A stretch of DNA of 64,000 nt, taken from Meconema thalassinum (lineage: Eukaryota; Arthropoda; Insecta; Orthoptera; Tettigoniidae). The stretch is taken from assembly GCA_946902985.2 (NCBI GenBank), contig OX336389.2:1077855788-1077919787 (forward strand), written 5' to 3'. Shown one piece after another: positions 1-10,654 of this stretch (its first letter is position 1; every line of letters begins with the position of its first letter). The notes beneath the pieces were generated by a model that had not been told where the DNA came from, ran no database searches, and was given only the letters and a program-made list of their open reading frames with translations. The position numbers and the translations under genes are program-made.

Positions 1-895
1 AGAAGATGATGACAGGTACTTACGGATGCTGGTCTCAGATGTGAAGACTAACTCTACTGATTCTGGGGTTAATGCTCCCAGAGAATCAGTCCTAGTTACT
101 TTTGTCGCAGTTACTAATTGTTTCACACGTATGATTTCTATTACAAATGTTAATTACTGTAGATTACTGATTTTCAGAATCCATTGATTTATACTGCTTC
201 GTGGACCTGACTGAATAATAGTTCTCTGAATCCGTTAGGTGAATTATCGCAACTAATTCGCACCTGAGTTGAACAATACATAACATATTTTACTTGTATT
301 CGTAGATTAACAAATTTCTCGTTATGGTCCTCGAATTACAGTACACAGACTTAAGTTCTCAATACGTTATGCTTTTCGAGACAGGAAGTCTTGGCAACTT
401 ATCTGAAACTAGGCGAAATATTCCCGAGAGAATAATTCAACCTGCAACTCCGTAATTGAAACTCTGAACACAATATGGTGAGCGTCTGAATTACTGTCCT
501 TCCTCCTTCAATAATAAATCCAAACTCCTAACAGCTGACTTAATGCATTACCCTAGGCCGAACCTACAATCACTCCTTCAACACGGAGATAAAAAAATCG
601 AGTCAATCACTCCCTCACAGAGCCACAAAATCGAGCCTACTCCTCACACGGAGTCACAAAATGGAATAATCTTCACTCAGCCGACAAGCTTAAGTAACAC
701 TCTCATCCCCTCCTCAATCCATTGGTCCACACATCCTAAATCACGGGCACAGCCAATCCTGAACAATATCTCCAAATAAGGGCATGCATTTCCCTTCTAA
801 TTTAACTGAGACACACCTCTCGTACATAGTTGTCAAACCTACTCCTGCCGACTCGCAGCATGAGTCACCGTTGTGCCCGGCCCGCGCGGATAAAA
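1..895. other. Left flank of the Polinton, no gene seen
   Basis: I see no recognisable domain on either strand. A 78-codon open frame at 543-779 is of low complexity; it overlaps a short imperfect repeat (about 607-661, motif like CTCACACGGAGTCACAAAAT) and is probably not a gene. The stretch ends in the Polinton target site CCCGTC. Confidence 0.5.
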
Positions 896-901
896 CCCGT
901 C
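896..901. repeat. Left target-site duplication, CCCGTC
   Basis: The six bases CCCGTC directly precede the element and recur exactly at 18447-18452 directly after it. Six-base duplications are characteristic of Polinton integration by a retroviral-type integrase. Confidence 0.9.
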
Positions 902-1002
902 AGTAGTATAAGAAGGAACACTTTGAATATTGCATCATCACGAGCAGTTATTGCGTAATCGCGATGACGTCATGGGTCCTTAGAGCGAGCACGTGGTCCA
1001 GG
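902..1002 (+). repeat. Left terminal inverted repeat
   Basis: About 101 bp match the reverse complement of 18346-18446 with only a few mismatches, for example GAGCAGTT against GACCAGAT. It contains the palindrome TGACGTCA (965-972), an ATF/CREB-type site, and CACGTG (990-995), an E-box. Polinton termini are taken to be the protein-primed replication origins; the terminal protein attachment is inferred, not visible. Confidence 0.92.
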
Positions 1003-1111
1003 AGCGAGCATGTGCACTGCACGTGTTAGCGTGGGAAGGGGTTGACCTTTTGGCTTGTTTGTGCGATGGTGATAAAAAGTTAATGGGTGTTGACGTCATG
1101 GGGGTTGTTTA

Positions 1112-1480
1112 TTAGGATGCTAACTGTCATCTGACACACATGCGAGTGTGAGCATGTGTGCCAGTGCCAGCGATCCGCACATGTGGTGTGCAGCTGTTAT
1201 GTTTTTTTTTTGCCCGCGCCGGGTGGGCTGAGCGGAGAGGCGGCTCCTATCCACACATGTGGTGTGCAGCTGTTATTGTTTTTTGCTTAGGATGCTAACC
1301 GTCATTTGACACCCGTGCAAGTTTGAGCATGTGCAGCAGTGTGATTGATCTCGTCTGCAGTGTTCGCGTGAGACAGAGTTGACCTTTAACGTCATTGGCT
1401 AAGAATGTAATCTTTGACTTCTTTAAGCAATAGTGGAAAAAAAGAAATGTTTGCGTTAGAAGCTAGTTTGCAGCATATGG
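1112..1480 (+). repeat. Left subterminal tandem duplication, about 175 bp
   Basis: The segment starting TTAGGATGCTAAC at 1112 recurs at 1287, followed in both by a diverged GTCAT-TGACAC and GAGCATGTG block. The first unit holds two copies of a 23-bp motif containing CACATGTGGTGTGCAGCTG (1178-1200 and 1254-1276). The same motif appears inverted near the right end (18025-18046), so it belongs to the ends of the element. A role in replication or transcription is possible but unproven. Confidence 0.75.
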
Positions 1481-1508
1481 TTTCTTGAGTGTGGGTGGGG
1501 GTGAAGGA

Positions 1509-1517
1509 TATATAAAT
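1509..1517 (+). promoter_or_regulatory. TATA box for the first Polinton gene
   Basis: TATATAAAT lies about 107 bases before the ATG at 1616, in the right place for an early promoter reading inward from the left terminal repeat. Confidence 0.55.
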
Positions 1518-1615
1518 GGACGAGTGCATGGAAGAGTTTAACTTTTACTTTTGCGCGAAGAGTGTGTGTGTGTGAAAGAAATAAAGAAAGTCAACGACGA
1601 GGAACAAATTGTGTG

Positions 1616-1936
1616 ATGGATGCTCTAACAAAGTTCAATAACTTATCCACTTGTATTGAGTATTCTAATAAGAAACTAGCAGAACTAGTCATTGATTTAC
1701 CGTATGTGGTCCAAATTATTCGCCCCGTGGAGACGAGGTATGGAAGAAAAATAGTGGTGGATATTAACATTGAAGATGAAGTAACAAGTGTATTTCTACC
1801 AGCAGTATTTTCAAAATTAAGTGCATCAGAGATCGATGAACTAAACTCAATGGGAGGCACACTGATGATGGTGTATTTGGAGTTGAAGAACCGCTCACAT
1901 CAAGTCATTTTGAAACAGTACTCGAAGGCAAACTGA
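1616..1936 (+). CDS. Small conserved Polinton protein, possible OB-fold ssDNA-binding protein
   Basis: A 106-residue protein is read from the first ATG; the frame stays open upstream, but only through GTG codons in a TG repeat. The core has the pattern Y-x-V-x-x-I-x-x-V-x-T-R-Y-G-x-K-I-V-V followed by V-F-L-P-x-x-F-S-K-L and then a run of beta-like residues. I associate this pattern with small proteins found beside insect Polinton-type genes. Its size and strand pattern would suit an OB-fold single-strand DNA-binding protein serving the polymerase, but that is inference. It is the first gene in from the left end, behind a TATA box. A 42-bp duplication crosses its stop codon. Confidence 0.6.
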   Translation: MDALTKFNNLSTCIEYSNKKLAELVIDLPYVVQIIRPVETRYGRKIVVDINIEDEVTSVFLPAVFSKLSASEIDELNSMGGTLMMVYLELKNRSHQVILKQYSKAN

Positions 1937-1974
1937 TGACGGTGTATTTTGGGTTGAAGAACCGCTCACATCAA
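1862..1974 (+). repeat. 71-bp tandem duplication over the 3' end of the first gene
   Basis: 1862-1903 and 1933-1974 share about 42 nearly identical bases (CTGATGA-GGTGTATTT, then GAAGAACCGCTCACATCAA). The stop codon of the gene falls at the start of the second copy. Confidence 0.85.
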
Positions 1975-2012
1975 CATGTTTTTAAAATAGTAATTTTTTT
2001 TGGTGAGTATTG

Positions 2013-2029
2013 GATTATATATATATATA

Positions 2030-2060
<31 letters not shown>
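2013..2060 (+). repeat. (TA)n microsatellite
   Basis: Nearly uninterrupted TA dinucleotides between the first two Polinton genes. Confidence 0.95.
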
Positions 2061-2063
<3 letters not shown>

Positions 2064-2162
2064 GTATTGATTGATATAACGATTGATATATTTAGTTGCT
2101 AATTATTTCTTAATTTGTTTAATTTTTCAGATTATCTAAAAACTAATAAAACGAACAGCATA

Positions 2163-2828
2163 ATGAAGTGGAAAACTGTTAATTTCCTGAGTGGAACTGA
2201 ACATCGATCGCACCCGCTAATAGAGTATCATCGTGTATGCTTTCAACAGCCGGAAGAAGAGGAAGAAGATGATAATGAGGTGAGTCGTAATGAGAAAGAA
2301 GCTTGTTTTAACAAGAGTTTAGTGCTTTTCAGTCGGTCAACACGAATGTACCCAAAAGAGATGGGTTATGCCCTAATCCTGAAATAAATTACATGAGATT
2401 GTTTTAACAAATGGACATCTTCGAGTGGAATTTCGACATTTTCAGTCTACGTTACCAATGTTAGCAAATCAGATGATAGTCAGCGAGAGGTGACAGGAAC
2501 AGTTCTAAGATATCTATTGAAAGAATTATGTGAAGATGAACATTTTATTTGTTTCTTCGGATACAATACATTTGATGAGGTTTTCAAAATCGAATTTTCC
2601 ATGACTTGTTACGATGTAACAAAATTGAATGAGTATAGAAACAAATTGCTTGGTATACTTCAGGATGAATTTCCTTTTGAGGCTGTTCATTGTTCATTGG
2701 AGATTACAGGCAGTAATTTATCACAATGGCTTGAATATACTTTAAAAGATTATAGGTTTATGGTAAACCGATATTACAGCAACTGCTGGTGGTGTATTAA
2801 CAATAGTGCAAATTGGACGTATGCTTAG
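2163..2828 (+). pseudogene. Unknown Polinton gene in two frames, probably broken
   Basis: Two open stretches sit between the first gene and PolB. 2163-2387 starts with ATG and encodes 74 residues with an acidic run (E5-D2) near the middle. 2397-2828 is open in another frame, has no ATG, and encodes a hydrophobic/acidic mixture ending in an aromatic-rich tail. Between them (2388-2396) there are stops in both frames. They could be one gene split by an indel, two exons, or two unrelated frames. I recognise no domain. The tail overlaps the duplication at 2780-2899, which may have replaced its natural end. Confidence 0.3.
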
Positions 2829-2899
2829 ACATCAGTGATGGTACACCAACTGTTGGTGGTGTATTAACATTAGTGCAAATTGGACAATTGCTTAGACAA
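2780..2899 (+). repeat. About 69-bp tandem duplication just before PolB
   Basis: 2780-2831 and 2849-2899 share AACTG-TGGTGGTGTATTAACA, then TAGTGCAAATTGGAC, and end in GCTTAGACA. The second copy ends nine bases before the PolB ATG. Confidence 0.85.
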
Positions 2900-2907
2900 C
2901 AACAACA

Positions 2908-5900
2908 ATGACCTCACCTCCTAGCAAACGTAGAAAGGTTGATATTGTAATACATAATAACAGTGAAAATATAAGAAACAAATTGGACATTGCATTTGAA
3001 AGTGTTTCTAATTTTAGAAGTGAACTAAACGGTGCTATTTCAGTATCATACCAAATCGGGGAAAGCACTCAAACCGACTTGATTGAGAACAGTGATGAGT
3101 TGATTGAATGTTGGAGAGTTATTACTGAGCACATATTGCAACAAGCTGTGAATTTCGAAGAAATTACAATTCAAATAAAGGATGAATCTTTCTTGAGCTG
3201 TGAGTTAATTGAAACGGCATTCAATTTTAGAGTGTACACACTTGCAGTATCAAATGTTAAGAATGAGTTTTTGGATCCTCGCGAATTTTTAGCGAATGCT
3301 AATATTTGGTTTACAAAGTATGTTAAGAAAGCGTTAACTGTACAAGCTTTAAAGGTGAATTCAGTTTTGTGTGCACAATATGTGCTTCGCGACATATCAG
3401 AAACAAAATATTTTGCTATCAAAAATGAGGTAGTTTTCGAGTATACTGATTTAAATGAATTTTATAATAAGAATATCATTGAAGGTACATTGCCAAAAAT
3501 GAGCGAATTTGAAGCAAATGGTTCCGGGTGGGCTTTAGAAAAAATTCATAGTTTGAGAATTAATATAAATAAATATGTTGGATTTCAAGTAGGAATGTTC
3601 AATACTAGTCGATTGCCTGACGTAATAGTCAATAAACATGCAGTGCTAAATTTGTATGATACAAAGGAAGCTTGTTTTGCGTGGAGTGTGGTTGCTGGTT
3701 TGTATCCAAAAACTCGAAACGTGAATCATCTATCTCCCTATCCTAATTACAGAGATGTTTTAAATTTAGATGGTATTCCAATTCCGATGGAAATGAAATA
3801 TTTAAACAAGTTTGAAAACCAAAACAATATTTCTGTAAATGTGTATGGAGCACAATATGATGAAAGCAATTGGGTATGTATGGGAACAAACGAAGTAAAA
3901 GGAAAAAAAAACTTTTACTATTGTACCTTTGTATGTATCAGATAAAGTATATGAAAGGAGTGTAGACTTATTGATGTTGCAGATTGGAAACAGTGAAAGT
4001 TATCACTTTTGTTTAATTAGAAATCTTGCTCGCCTTGTGCGTTCAAGCGTCACTAGCACTCACAGAAGGATTTATATATGTAGACGTTGTTTGTCATATT
4101 ATTTTCTTGAGGATGAGTTAAATGTTCACTTTGCAGACTGTAAACAGTTTCCTGTTGCAAAAAGCATAATGCCGACTGATGAACAAGGATTTGTTAATTT
4201 TACAGAATTCCGAGTTAAAGATACAGTTCCATTTATAATATATGCAGACACTGAATGCGTCTTGTCTCCAATTTCCTCCTGTTTTCCAAATAGTGACATT
4301 CATAACTCTACTTTAACACAAAAACATATTCCTTACAGCATTTCTTTATACCTTCATTGTAATTTTGATAGTGAATTGTGCAGTTTCAAACTCTTTAGGG
4401 GAAATAATTGCATTGAATTGTTTGTAAAGGAACTTTATAGTATTGTGGATAAACTTCAAACATATTACTTATCGGCTAAGCCAATGTTAGAGATGACCGA
4501 AAATGAAGAAAGATTATTTTTGTCAAGTAAAATGTGTCACATTTGCGAGAAACCGATTGCAGATAATGAACTCAAAGTACGCGATCATTGTCACTTAACT
4601 GGAAAATATACAGGAAGCGCACACAATAGTTGTAATTTAAATTACAAAGTAACAAAGGTTTTGCCTATAGCATTTCATAATCTAACGGCCTATGATGGAC
4701 ATTTTATAATTAAAGAAATTTGTGAGAAACGTGATGGAAAGGTGTTACATAATCCTGGTAATATAAGTTTGTTGGCGGTGAATATGGAACGTTATAAAGG
4801 GTTTACAAAGTATGTACGGGTTAAGAATGGATTCATTCAGTTAAGATTTATCGATACATATAATTTCTTGTCCTGTTCACTAGATCAATGTTCATCTTCG
4901 TTAAGTGAAGATTCAAAGCAAATAACTCGACGTTATTTTAATGATGATGCACAGTTTCGACTTACTGCGAGAAAAGGCGTGTTTCCCTATGAATACGTCA
5001 CGAGTATGGATGTACTTAACGAAACTAAATTACCTGGAATATCCAAGTTTTATAGCAGTCTTAATGATCAAACAATATCGAATGAAGAGTATGAGTTTGC
5101 TCAATCTGTGTGGGAAACGTTTTCCTGTCAAACATTAGGAGAATACGCCGATTTGTATTTAAAAGTTGACACACTTCTTTTGGCGGATGTCTTTGAAAAT
5201 TTTAGATCGAATGGCATGGAAACTTATGGCATTGATGCAGCTCATTTTTACACTGCTCCATCTATGTCTTGGTGTGCTATGAAAAAGATAACCAACGTTC
5301 AACTTGAATTGCTTCAAGATATTGATATGTTACACTTTTTTGAACGATCTATTCGAGGAGGAAATGTTCAGTGTATAACACGACATGCGATTGCTAATAA
5401 TATGTATATGAAAACTTATGATGAGAAAAAGCAAGAGTCCTACATAATGTACTTTGACGTTAATAATTTATATGGATATGCGATGATGGAATATCTTCCA
5501 ACGGGTGGCTTTAAATGGGTTGCAAATGTTGAAGGCTTTGATGTTTTAACTATTGATGATACTTCAGAAATTGGATATATTTTGGAAGTAGATTTGACTT
5601 ATCCTCAAGAGTTACATGACAAACATTCAGATTACCCTCTATGTCCCGAAAAGTTGACAAAGCTAATGGCTACCCTAGATAATAAAGAACGTTATGTTTT
5701 GCATTATAGATTGTTAAAGCAATGTATTCAACTAGGAATGAAATTAGATCGTATCCACAGAATAATTGAATTCAATCAGAGCCAATGGCTAAAACCATAT
5801 ATTGATGTGAACACAGAGAAACGAAAACATGCCAAAAATGATTTTTTTTTATAAATTGATGAATAATGCAATTTTTGGTCGTTCACTGATGAATGTGAGG

Positions 5901-6767
5901 AAGTTAAGGGACATAAAATGGGTCACCAAATGGCATGGAGCTCGTGGTGCTAGGTCTTTAATAGCTAAGGCTAATTTTAAACATAGAATTATATTCGATG
6001 AACAATGTATGGTCATCGAGATGAGCAGACTAAAGATTTTTCATAATCAACCAGTATATGTTGGTGCATCTATATTAGATTTGTCTAAATGTAAAATGAA
6101 TGACTTTCATTACAATGTTATTTTAGCAAATCCTGAATCAAATGTGAGGTTGTTATACACAGACACCGATAGTTTTATGTATATATTCTATTATGATATT
6201 TATGAGTTCATGAAACATCATTCAAATTTGTTTGATACTGGAAACTATGAAACAAACAATCCTTTTGGCATTGTGAGACAAAATAAAGGTGAAATTGGTT
6301 TAATGAAAGATGAACATGCTGGAAGGATTGTTGAAGAATTTGTGGGGTTAAGACCCAAAATGTATGCAATAAAATTGTGTGATGAAATGAATAGCTTGTG
6401 TAAGGCTAAAGGCATTAAGAAGAGTGTGAGTAAAAGTATGAGTATTGATGAGTATCGAAAGTGTCTTTATAACAGAGATCAAGTCAACAAAGTTCAAGTT
6501 TGTATAATTTCAAAATCTCATTCTGTATTTACTGTTCGCCAAAATAAGTTGGCAATTTCATCAAACGAAGATAAAAGACACATAACTGAAAACGGAATTG
6601 ATACTTTACCGTTTGGTCATTTTTCTCTGAAAAAAAAAATATTAGAAACAAATTTGAGATTTAAGCACTTCATCTCACTTACTTTATTTCTTTCACACAC
6701 ACACACTTTTATTCTGTTAATAATACTAATTTTTGTGTGTTCCTTTGCTTATGAAAAAAAAGAATAA
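2908..6767 (+). pseudogene. polB: Protein-primed family B DNA polymerase, two frame breaks
   Basis: This is the replicase of the element, about 1,280 residues in three overlapping frames (2908-3945, 3929-5854, 5829-6767). The N-terminal part is the poorly known region typical of Polinton PolB. The exonuclease motifs follow in order: YADTE (exo I, near 4240), a C-x2-C...H-x-H-type cluster (HICEK...DHCH, near 4540), NLTAYDGH (exo II, near 4680) and YLKVDTLLLADVF (exo III, near 5155). Polymerase motifs are DVNNLYGYAM (A), KLMNNAIFGRS (B), YTDTDS (C, near 6160) and KMYAIK. All catalytic residues are present. Frame changes lie in an A9 run (3903-3911) and a T9 run (5842-5850), each a one-base shift, with no other stop. 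The protein probably ends near LPFGH (about 6617); the hydrophobic tail after an A-run looks like read-through. A polyadenylation signal lies at 6763-6768. Confidence 0.93.
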
Positions 6768-6878
6768 ATAATAACCCAAATTTTGTGTGTATTATTTAAA
6801 AAAACACCTCCCCCCACCATTCCCATTTTCCAGAAATATATATATGTATAACTACTTTATATTACATATCATTTAGTA

Positions 6879-7539
6879 ATGGTGCGTTGTAAGAGGAGCA
6901 ACTCTACCACTCAATATAAACGAACAGGAAGTGGATCATTAATTAGTCGTGTACTTAATAAAACTATTGATAATTTACCCGTGGAATTACACATCCCGGG
7001 ATATGAATATTGTGGACCAGGAACAAAATTAGAAAAGCGATTGAGCCGTGGTGATCCTGGAATAAATATATTAGATAAAGCGTGCAAAGAGCACGACATT
7101 GCTTACGCAAATCATAAAGATTCAAACAAAAGAAGAGAGGCTGATGAAATTTTAGCTTCAAAAGCTTGGTCTCGTGTAAAATCCCGTGACGCATCATTTG
7201 GAGAGAGAGCGGCTGCATTAACAGTGGGTGGCATAATGAAAGCTAAGTCTAAGATTGGAGGAGGTAAGCGAAACTTAAATAAAAAAACAAGAAAAGATTA
7301 AAAAAAAGAAGAACATCGAAAAAGCAAGGTGGTATTTTACCCCTACTTCCGATATTTGCAGCCTTGTCGGGCTTGGGGGTCTAGCAGGCGGAGCAGCCGG
7401 GGTGACGTCTGCTATAAACAAGGCGAAAGCTGCTCAAGAAGAACTAAAAGAAATGAAAAGACACAATCGAATGATAGAAGCAATGCGAGGAAAAGGAGGT
7501 CAAGGCATTTATTTAAATCCTCCTGCATACAAAAGATAA
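6879..7539 (+). pseudogene. Phospholipase A2 / pX-like minor capsid protein, frame-broken
   Basis: The first frame (6879-7301, 140 residues) has the parvovirus-VP1-type PLA2 signature: YCGPGT, the calcium-binding loop, then D-x-A-C-x-E-H-D-I-A-Y with the catalytic His-Asp. Downstream, in two other frames up to the stop at 7537-7539, lies a glycine/alanine-rich hydrophobic segment (GGILPLLPIFAALSGLG, then AGGAAG) followed by a basic helix (HNRMIEAMRGKGG). This resembles the pX/pVI-like tail fused to PLA2 in other insect Polintons. Breaks lie in an A-rich stretch (7283-7301) and at a G5 run (7375-7379), each one base. In parvoviruses this lipase helps particles leave endosomes, so an entry role is inferred. 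The gene sits between polB and the protease. Confidence 0.8.
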
Positions 7540-7547
7540 TTAACCAA

Positions 7548-7928
7548 ATACCAAATAAAGCATTAAGTAATTTCGATTTAGCTAAATACGCACATCAATT
7601 AAAGATTCCAAATTTTAGGGGAGTCTTTATGCAAGATACGTTACCAAGATATCCTCGAAAAAATGAAAACTGTATTGTTAACCTTGAACCGATGGATAAA
7701 TCCGGTTCACATTGGGTGGCTTTCAGTAAACGTGGTAAATATGTGCATTATTTTGATAGTATTGGTAATTTAAGACCACCATTAGAAATTTTAACATATC
7801 TTAAAAATTGCTATCTACAATATAATTTTCATTCATATCAATCGATTACTTCTTCGATTTGTGGACATTTATGTTTAGTCTTCTTGTATTGTATAAATAA
7901 GGGAAGACCGTCTTTAAACATTTCAAAG
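7548..7928 (+). CDS. Adenain-like cysteine protease
   Basis: The protein carries the C5/C48-type triad: His in SGSHWVAF (7708-7710), Asp in HYFDSIGNLRPP and Cys in SSICGHLCLVFL (codon 7860-7862). In adenoviruses and Polintons this enzyme matures capsid proteins during assembly. The family usually starts just before the N-A-L-S-N-x-D-L motif; here that position reads ATA (7548-7550), not ATG, and no earlier in-frame ATG suits. There is also no stop before the ATG of the next gene at 7929, so the frame runs straight into the penton-like protein. Both oddities may be sequence errors or real changes. The frame itself is uninterrupted. Confidence 0.85.
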
Positions 7929-9032
7929 ATGGCTTCCGAAAGACGGATAACTCTTGAAGGTAAAGGCTCGAAGATTGATGTTACATTGGAGAACCCGATT
8001 CATCTTGTAGGAACAGAGTTTTTTGAAATAGGACTTGCAGGATTGTATACATCTAATTCTATTCGAAATGTTACCAACAGAAATAATAAATTTCGCATTC
8101 ATTTTACTAATTTTTTATCAATTGATTTAGTGGTACCACCGGGTATTTATGAATTTGAAGATCTAGCCTCAACATTTGATGATTTACTTAGTTATCACTC
8201 ATTGTCGAAACTTATACCAGAACATTTAGAAAAAACAAATATGTATGTGGAAGAGGATATAGATGGAAAAAGAGACAACCGTCTCGTTTTGTCTTCTCCG
8301 TTTAATATTGATTTCATTGTAGCCAACAGTGTAGCAGGGCCTTTAGGTATTGAAAAGAAAGTTTACCCTAAAGAGAATAAAAGAGAAATTGAAATTGATC
8401 GAAATAGATTCGATAATGAAGTAACAATTAGCGAGAATAATAACGTTTTGGCTATAAAGTTGAACGAAGCGGATAGAGCGATTTTAATAATACCCAATGC
8501 TAGCTATACGTTAAAACAATTAAGTGAAAAGATTAATGAATTATTAGTTGAACATTTATTAGGTGACAAAGACAAATTCCCATCATTTTATATTAATTAT
8601 GATAAAGTCTTTTATCATTGTAAACTACATTCGAAAGTGTTTGCTATAGATTTTGGTGTTGCAGATTCTATTGCAGATTTGTTAGGATTTTCTCATAAAA
8701 AGTTCGCGGCAAACACAACTCATCATTCTGAATATATGATTAAAATTAACACTGTTAATAGTATTCGAGTATGTTGCAACCTTGTCCTTGGTACGAGTTC
8801 TTATTTGAACCATAAACCAACACACTCTTTATATAATTTTAAAGCTCATGTTCCTGCTGGTTACCCGATTGTTGTACAACCAACAACAATTAATTTTTTG
8901 CCTATGAACACCAAGGTTATTCAACATGTATCTGTGCAACTTGAAGATCATCTTCAACAGCTCATTGATTTGCAAGATGAAGATTTAACTGTAGAATTAA
9001 TTATTCGTCCAGCACGATATCTTGCTATATAA
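7929..9032 (+). CDS. Penton-like minor capsid protein
   Basis: This 367-residue protein starts at an ATG with a purine at -3 (AAGATGG). It has the features of Polinton penton-like single jelly-roll proteins: an N-terminal strand-rich block, repeated I-x-V-P-x-G-x-Y-x-x-x-x-L modules (VVPPGIYEFEDL and IIPNASYTLKQL), and the D-x-x-G-F-D-type segment IADLLGFS. It would form the five-fold vertices. It lies just before the hexon-like gene, the usual Polinton capsid order. The frame is intact and joined in frame to the protease upstream. Confidence 0.8.
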   Translation: MASERRITLEGKGSKIDVTLENPIHLVGTEFFEIGLAGLYTSNSIRNVTNRNNKFRIHFTNFLSIDLVVPPGIYEFEDLASTFDDLLSYHSLSKLIPEHLEKTNMYVEEDIDGKRDNRLVLSSPFNIDFIVANSVAGPLGIEKKVYPKENKREIEIDRNRFDNEVTISENNNVLAIKLNEADRAILIIPNASYTLKQLSEKINELLVEHLLGDKDKFPSFYINYDKVFYHCKLHSKVFAIDFGVADSIADLLGFSHKKFAANTTHHSEYMIKINTVNSIRVCCNLVLGTSSYLNHKPTHSLYNFKAHVPAGYPIVVQPTTINFLPMNTKVIQHVSVQLEDHLQQLIDLQDEDLTVELIIRPARYLAI

Positions 9033-9353
9033 AGTAATGAAATACTGTTATGTTTTCATTCTACTTGAGTAAGCTTACTAGAAAACAATCACAAATATGG
9101 TTATACTATATAATACTCAATGTTTGAAAAAAAAGAAGTCGACTCTGATTCGAAAAAATAATATAAATCAATCAGCTAAAATTTCTAAAAAAAAACAAAC
9201 AACGACATCGCACCTTGAAATCTAAGAAACAGTTATCGAGTAACAACAAACATTTCTTACAATCTTTAGGCTATCGCGTACTTTAATTTCAATATAAATA
9301 TATATGCAATTGTTAATCTTATTTAGTTTCTATCTATAGTTGAAGCTGTTAAC
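9033..9353 (+). promoter_or_regulatory. Intergenic region with probable MCP promoter
   Basis: No gene is seen. The stretch is about 75% A+T, with ATATAAATATAT at about 9292-9303, some 50 bases before the MCP start codon, a plausible TATA box. Confidence 0.4.
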
Positions 9354-10593
9354 ATGTTTAGCATGTTTAACATAACAGATAAAAGAGAGGTTGACAACAG
9401 AGTTGTGCGACGAGAAGAAAGGGTTTATCAACCTTATTCAGCTAATAAATTCGAAAATAATGATGAAATTCGAATACCGATTCAAAATGAAGAAAACATA
9501 GTTTTATTATCAGAAGGTGTTCTTCATTTAGAAGGTCAAATTATTACTTCTAACATAAATCCAGCTGCTTCTACTACAGCACATCCTGACCAAAATTTTG
9601 GGGCTAATCTTTTTAGCGAAATTCGCATCACGTTAAATGGTAAAGAAATTGATCGTACACGCCATCTAGGTATAACAAGTTCTATAAAAACCTTTGCATC
9701 ATATTCAAAAAACGAATATACAGCTTTACAAAACGCTGGTTATTTTCCCTCTTTAACAACACCAGCAAGTGAAGCAAATATTGTTGATAGTAACACAAAA
9801 CGTTTTCATATAATACTTCCTTTAAGCAACCTGTTAAGTTTAGCAGAGGATTACAGAAAGCCGATTTTAAACTGCAAGCATGAGGTAATACTTCTCCGAT
9901 TGTCAAGTGACGCACGTGCGTTGCAATCGACAACCGAAAACGATCTTTCTAAGGTCAAGTTATTTAAAGTTTATCTAAAAATTCCAGTTTTATTATTATC
10001 GGACGAAGAACAAATTAAAAGATTAAAACTAATGCAGAAAAATATTCCCATTCAGGTTGGTTTTCGATCATGGGATGTTCATGTCTTGCCTTCTCTTCCT
10101 AGAACAACTAAATATAGTTGGACTGTAATGACAACTTCTGAAACTCAAAAACCACGTCAATTTTTATTAGGTTTTCAAACTAGAAGAAATTTACTAAATA
10201 CATGCTCTTCCTATTTTGACCATTGTAACATTAAATCTATAAGAGTTTTTTTTAAATTCAATTTTTTATCCCTATGAAATGCCAACTTCTGAAATTGCCA
10301 TAAATGACTACAGCGAATTGTATGACATGTTTGTTAAATTTCGTAATGTATATTATCAGATCGATGATGTTCGTTCAGAGACTCTGGTTTCACGAGATGA
10401 ATTTAAGTCTCTTTGTCCGATTATTGTAATTAATTGTCTCGAACAAGTGGAAGCAGTGAAGACATCTTCAGTCGATGTGCGAATTGAAATCGAGACAAGT
10501 GAGAATATACCTGAAGATACAACTCTTTATTGTGTTCTTATTCATGATCGTCAAATATCTTACAGACCAATAACTAATGAAGTAATTATCTAA
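9354..10593 (+). pseudogene. Hexon-like major capsid protein (double jelly-roll), one frame break
   Basis: About 412 residues in two frames (9354-10277 and the frame through 10593). The N-terminus (Y-Q-P-Y...I-x-I-P-I-Q-N-E-E-N) and the centre (NLFSEIRITLNGKEID, then R-x-F-H-I-x-L-P-L-S) match the conserved start and first jelly-roll of Polinton/adintovirus major capsid proteins. The C-terminal part has the conserved Y-P-Y-E motif and SELYDMF. The frame shifts by one base at a T8 run (10246-10253); nothing else is broken. This would be the main shell protein, as trimers. TTA is the favoured leucine codon here (about 10 of 19 leucines in 9481-9915). Confidence 0.88.
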
Positions 10594-10654
10594 ACCAATA
10601 TTTGCTAAGTTATAAGCAAGCAAGTAAACAAGTATTCTCACTTTAGTTGCAATC

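Noticed and set aside
543..779. 78-codon open frame left of the Polinton
   Set aside because: Low complexity, overlaps a short repeat, no domain or conserved start.
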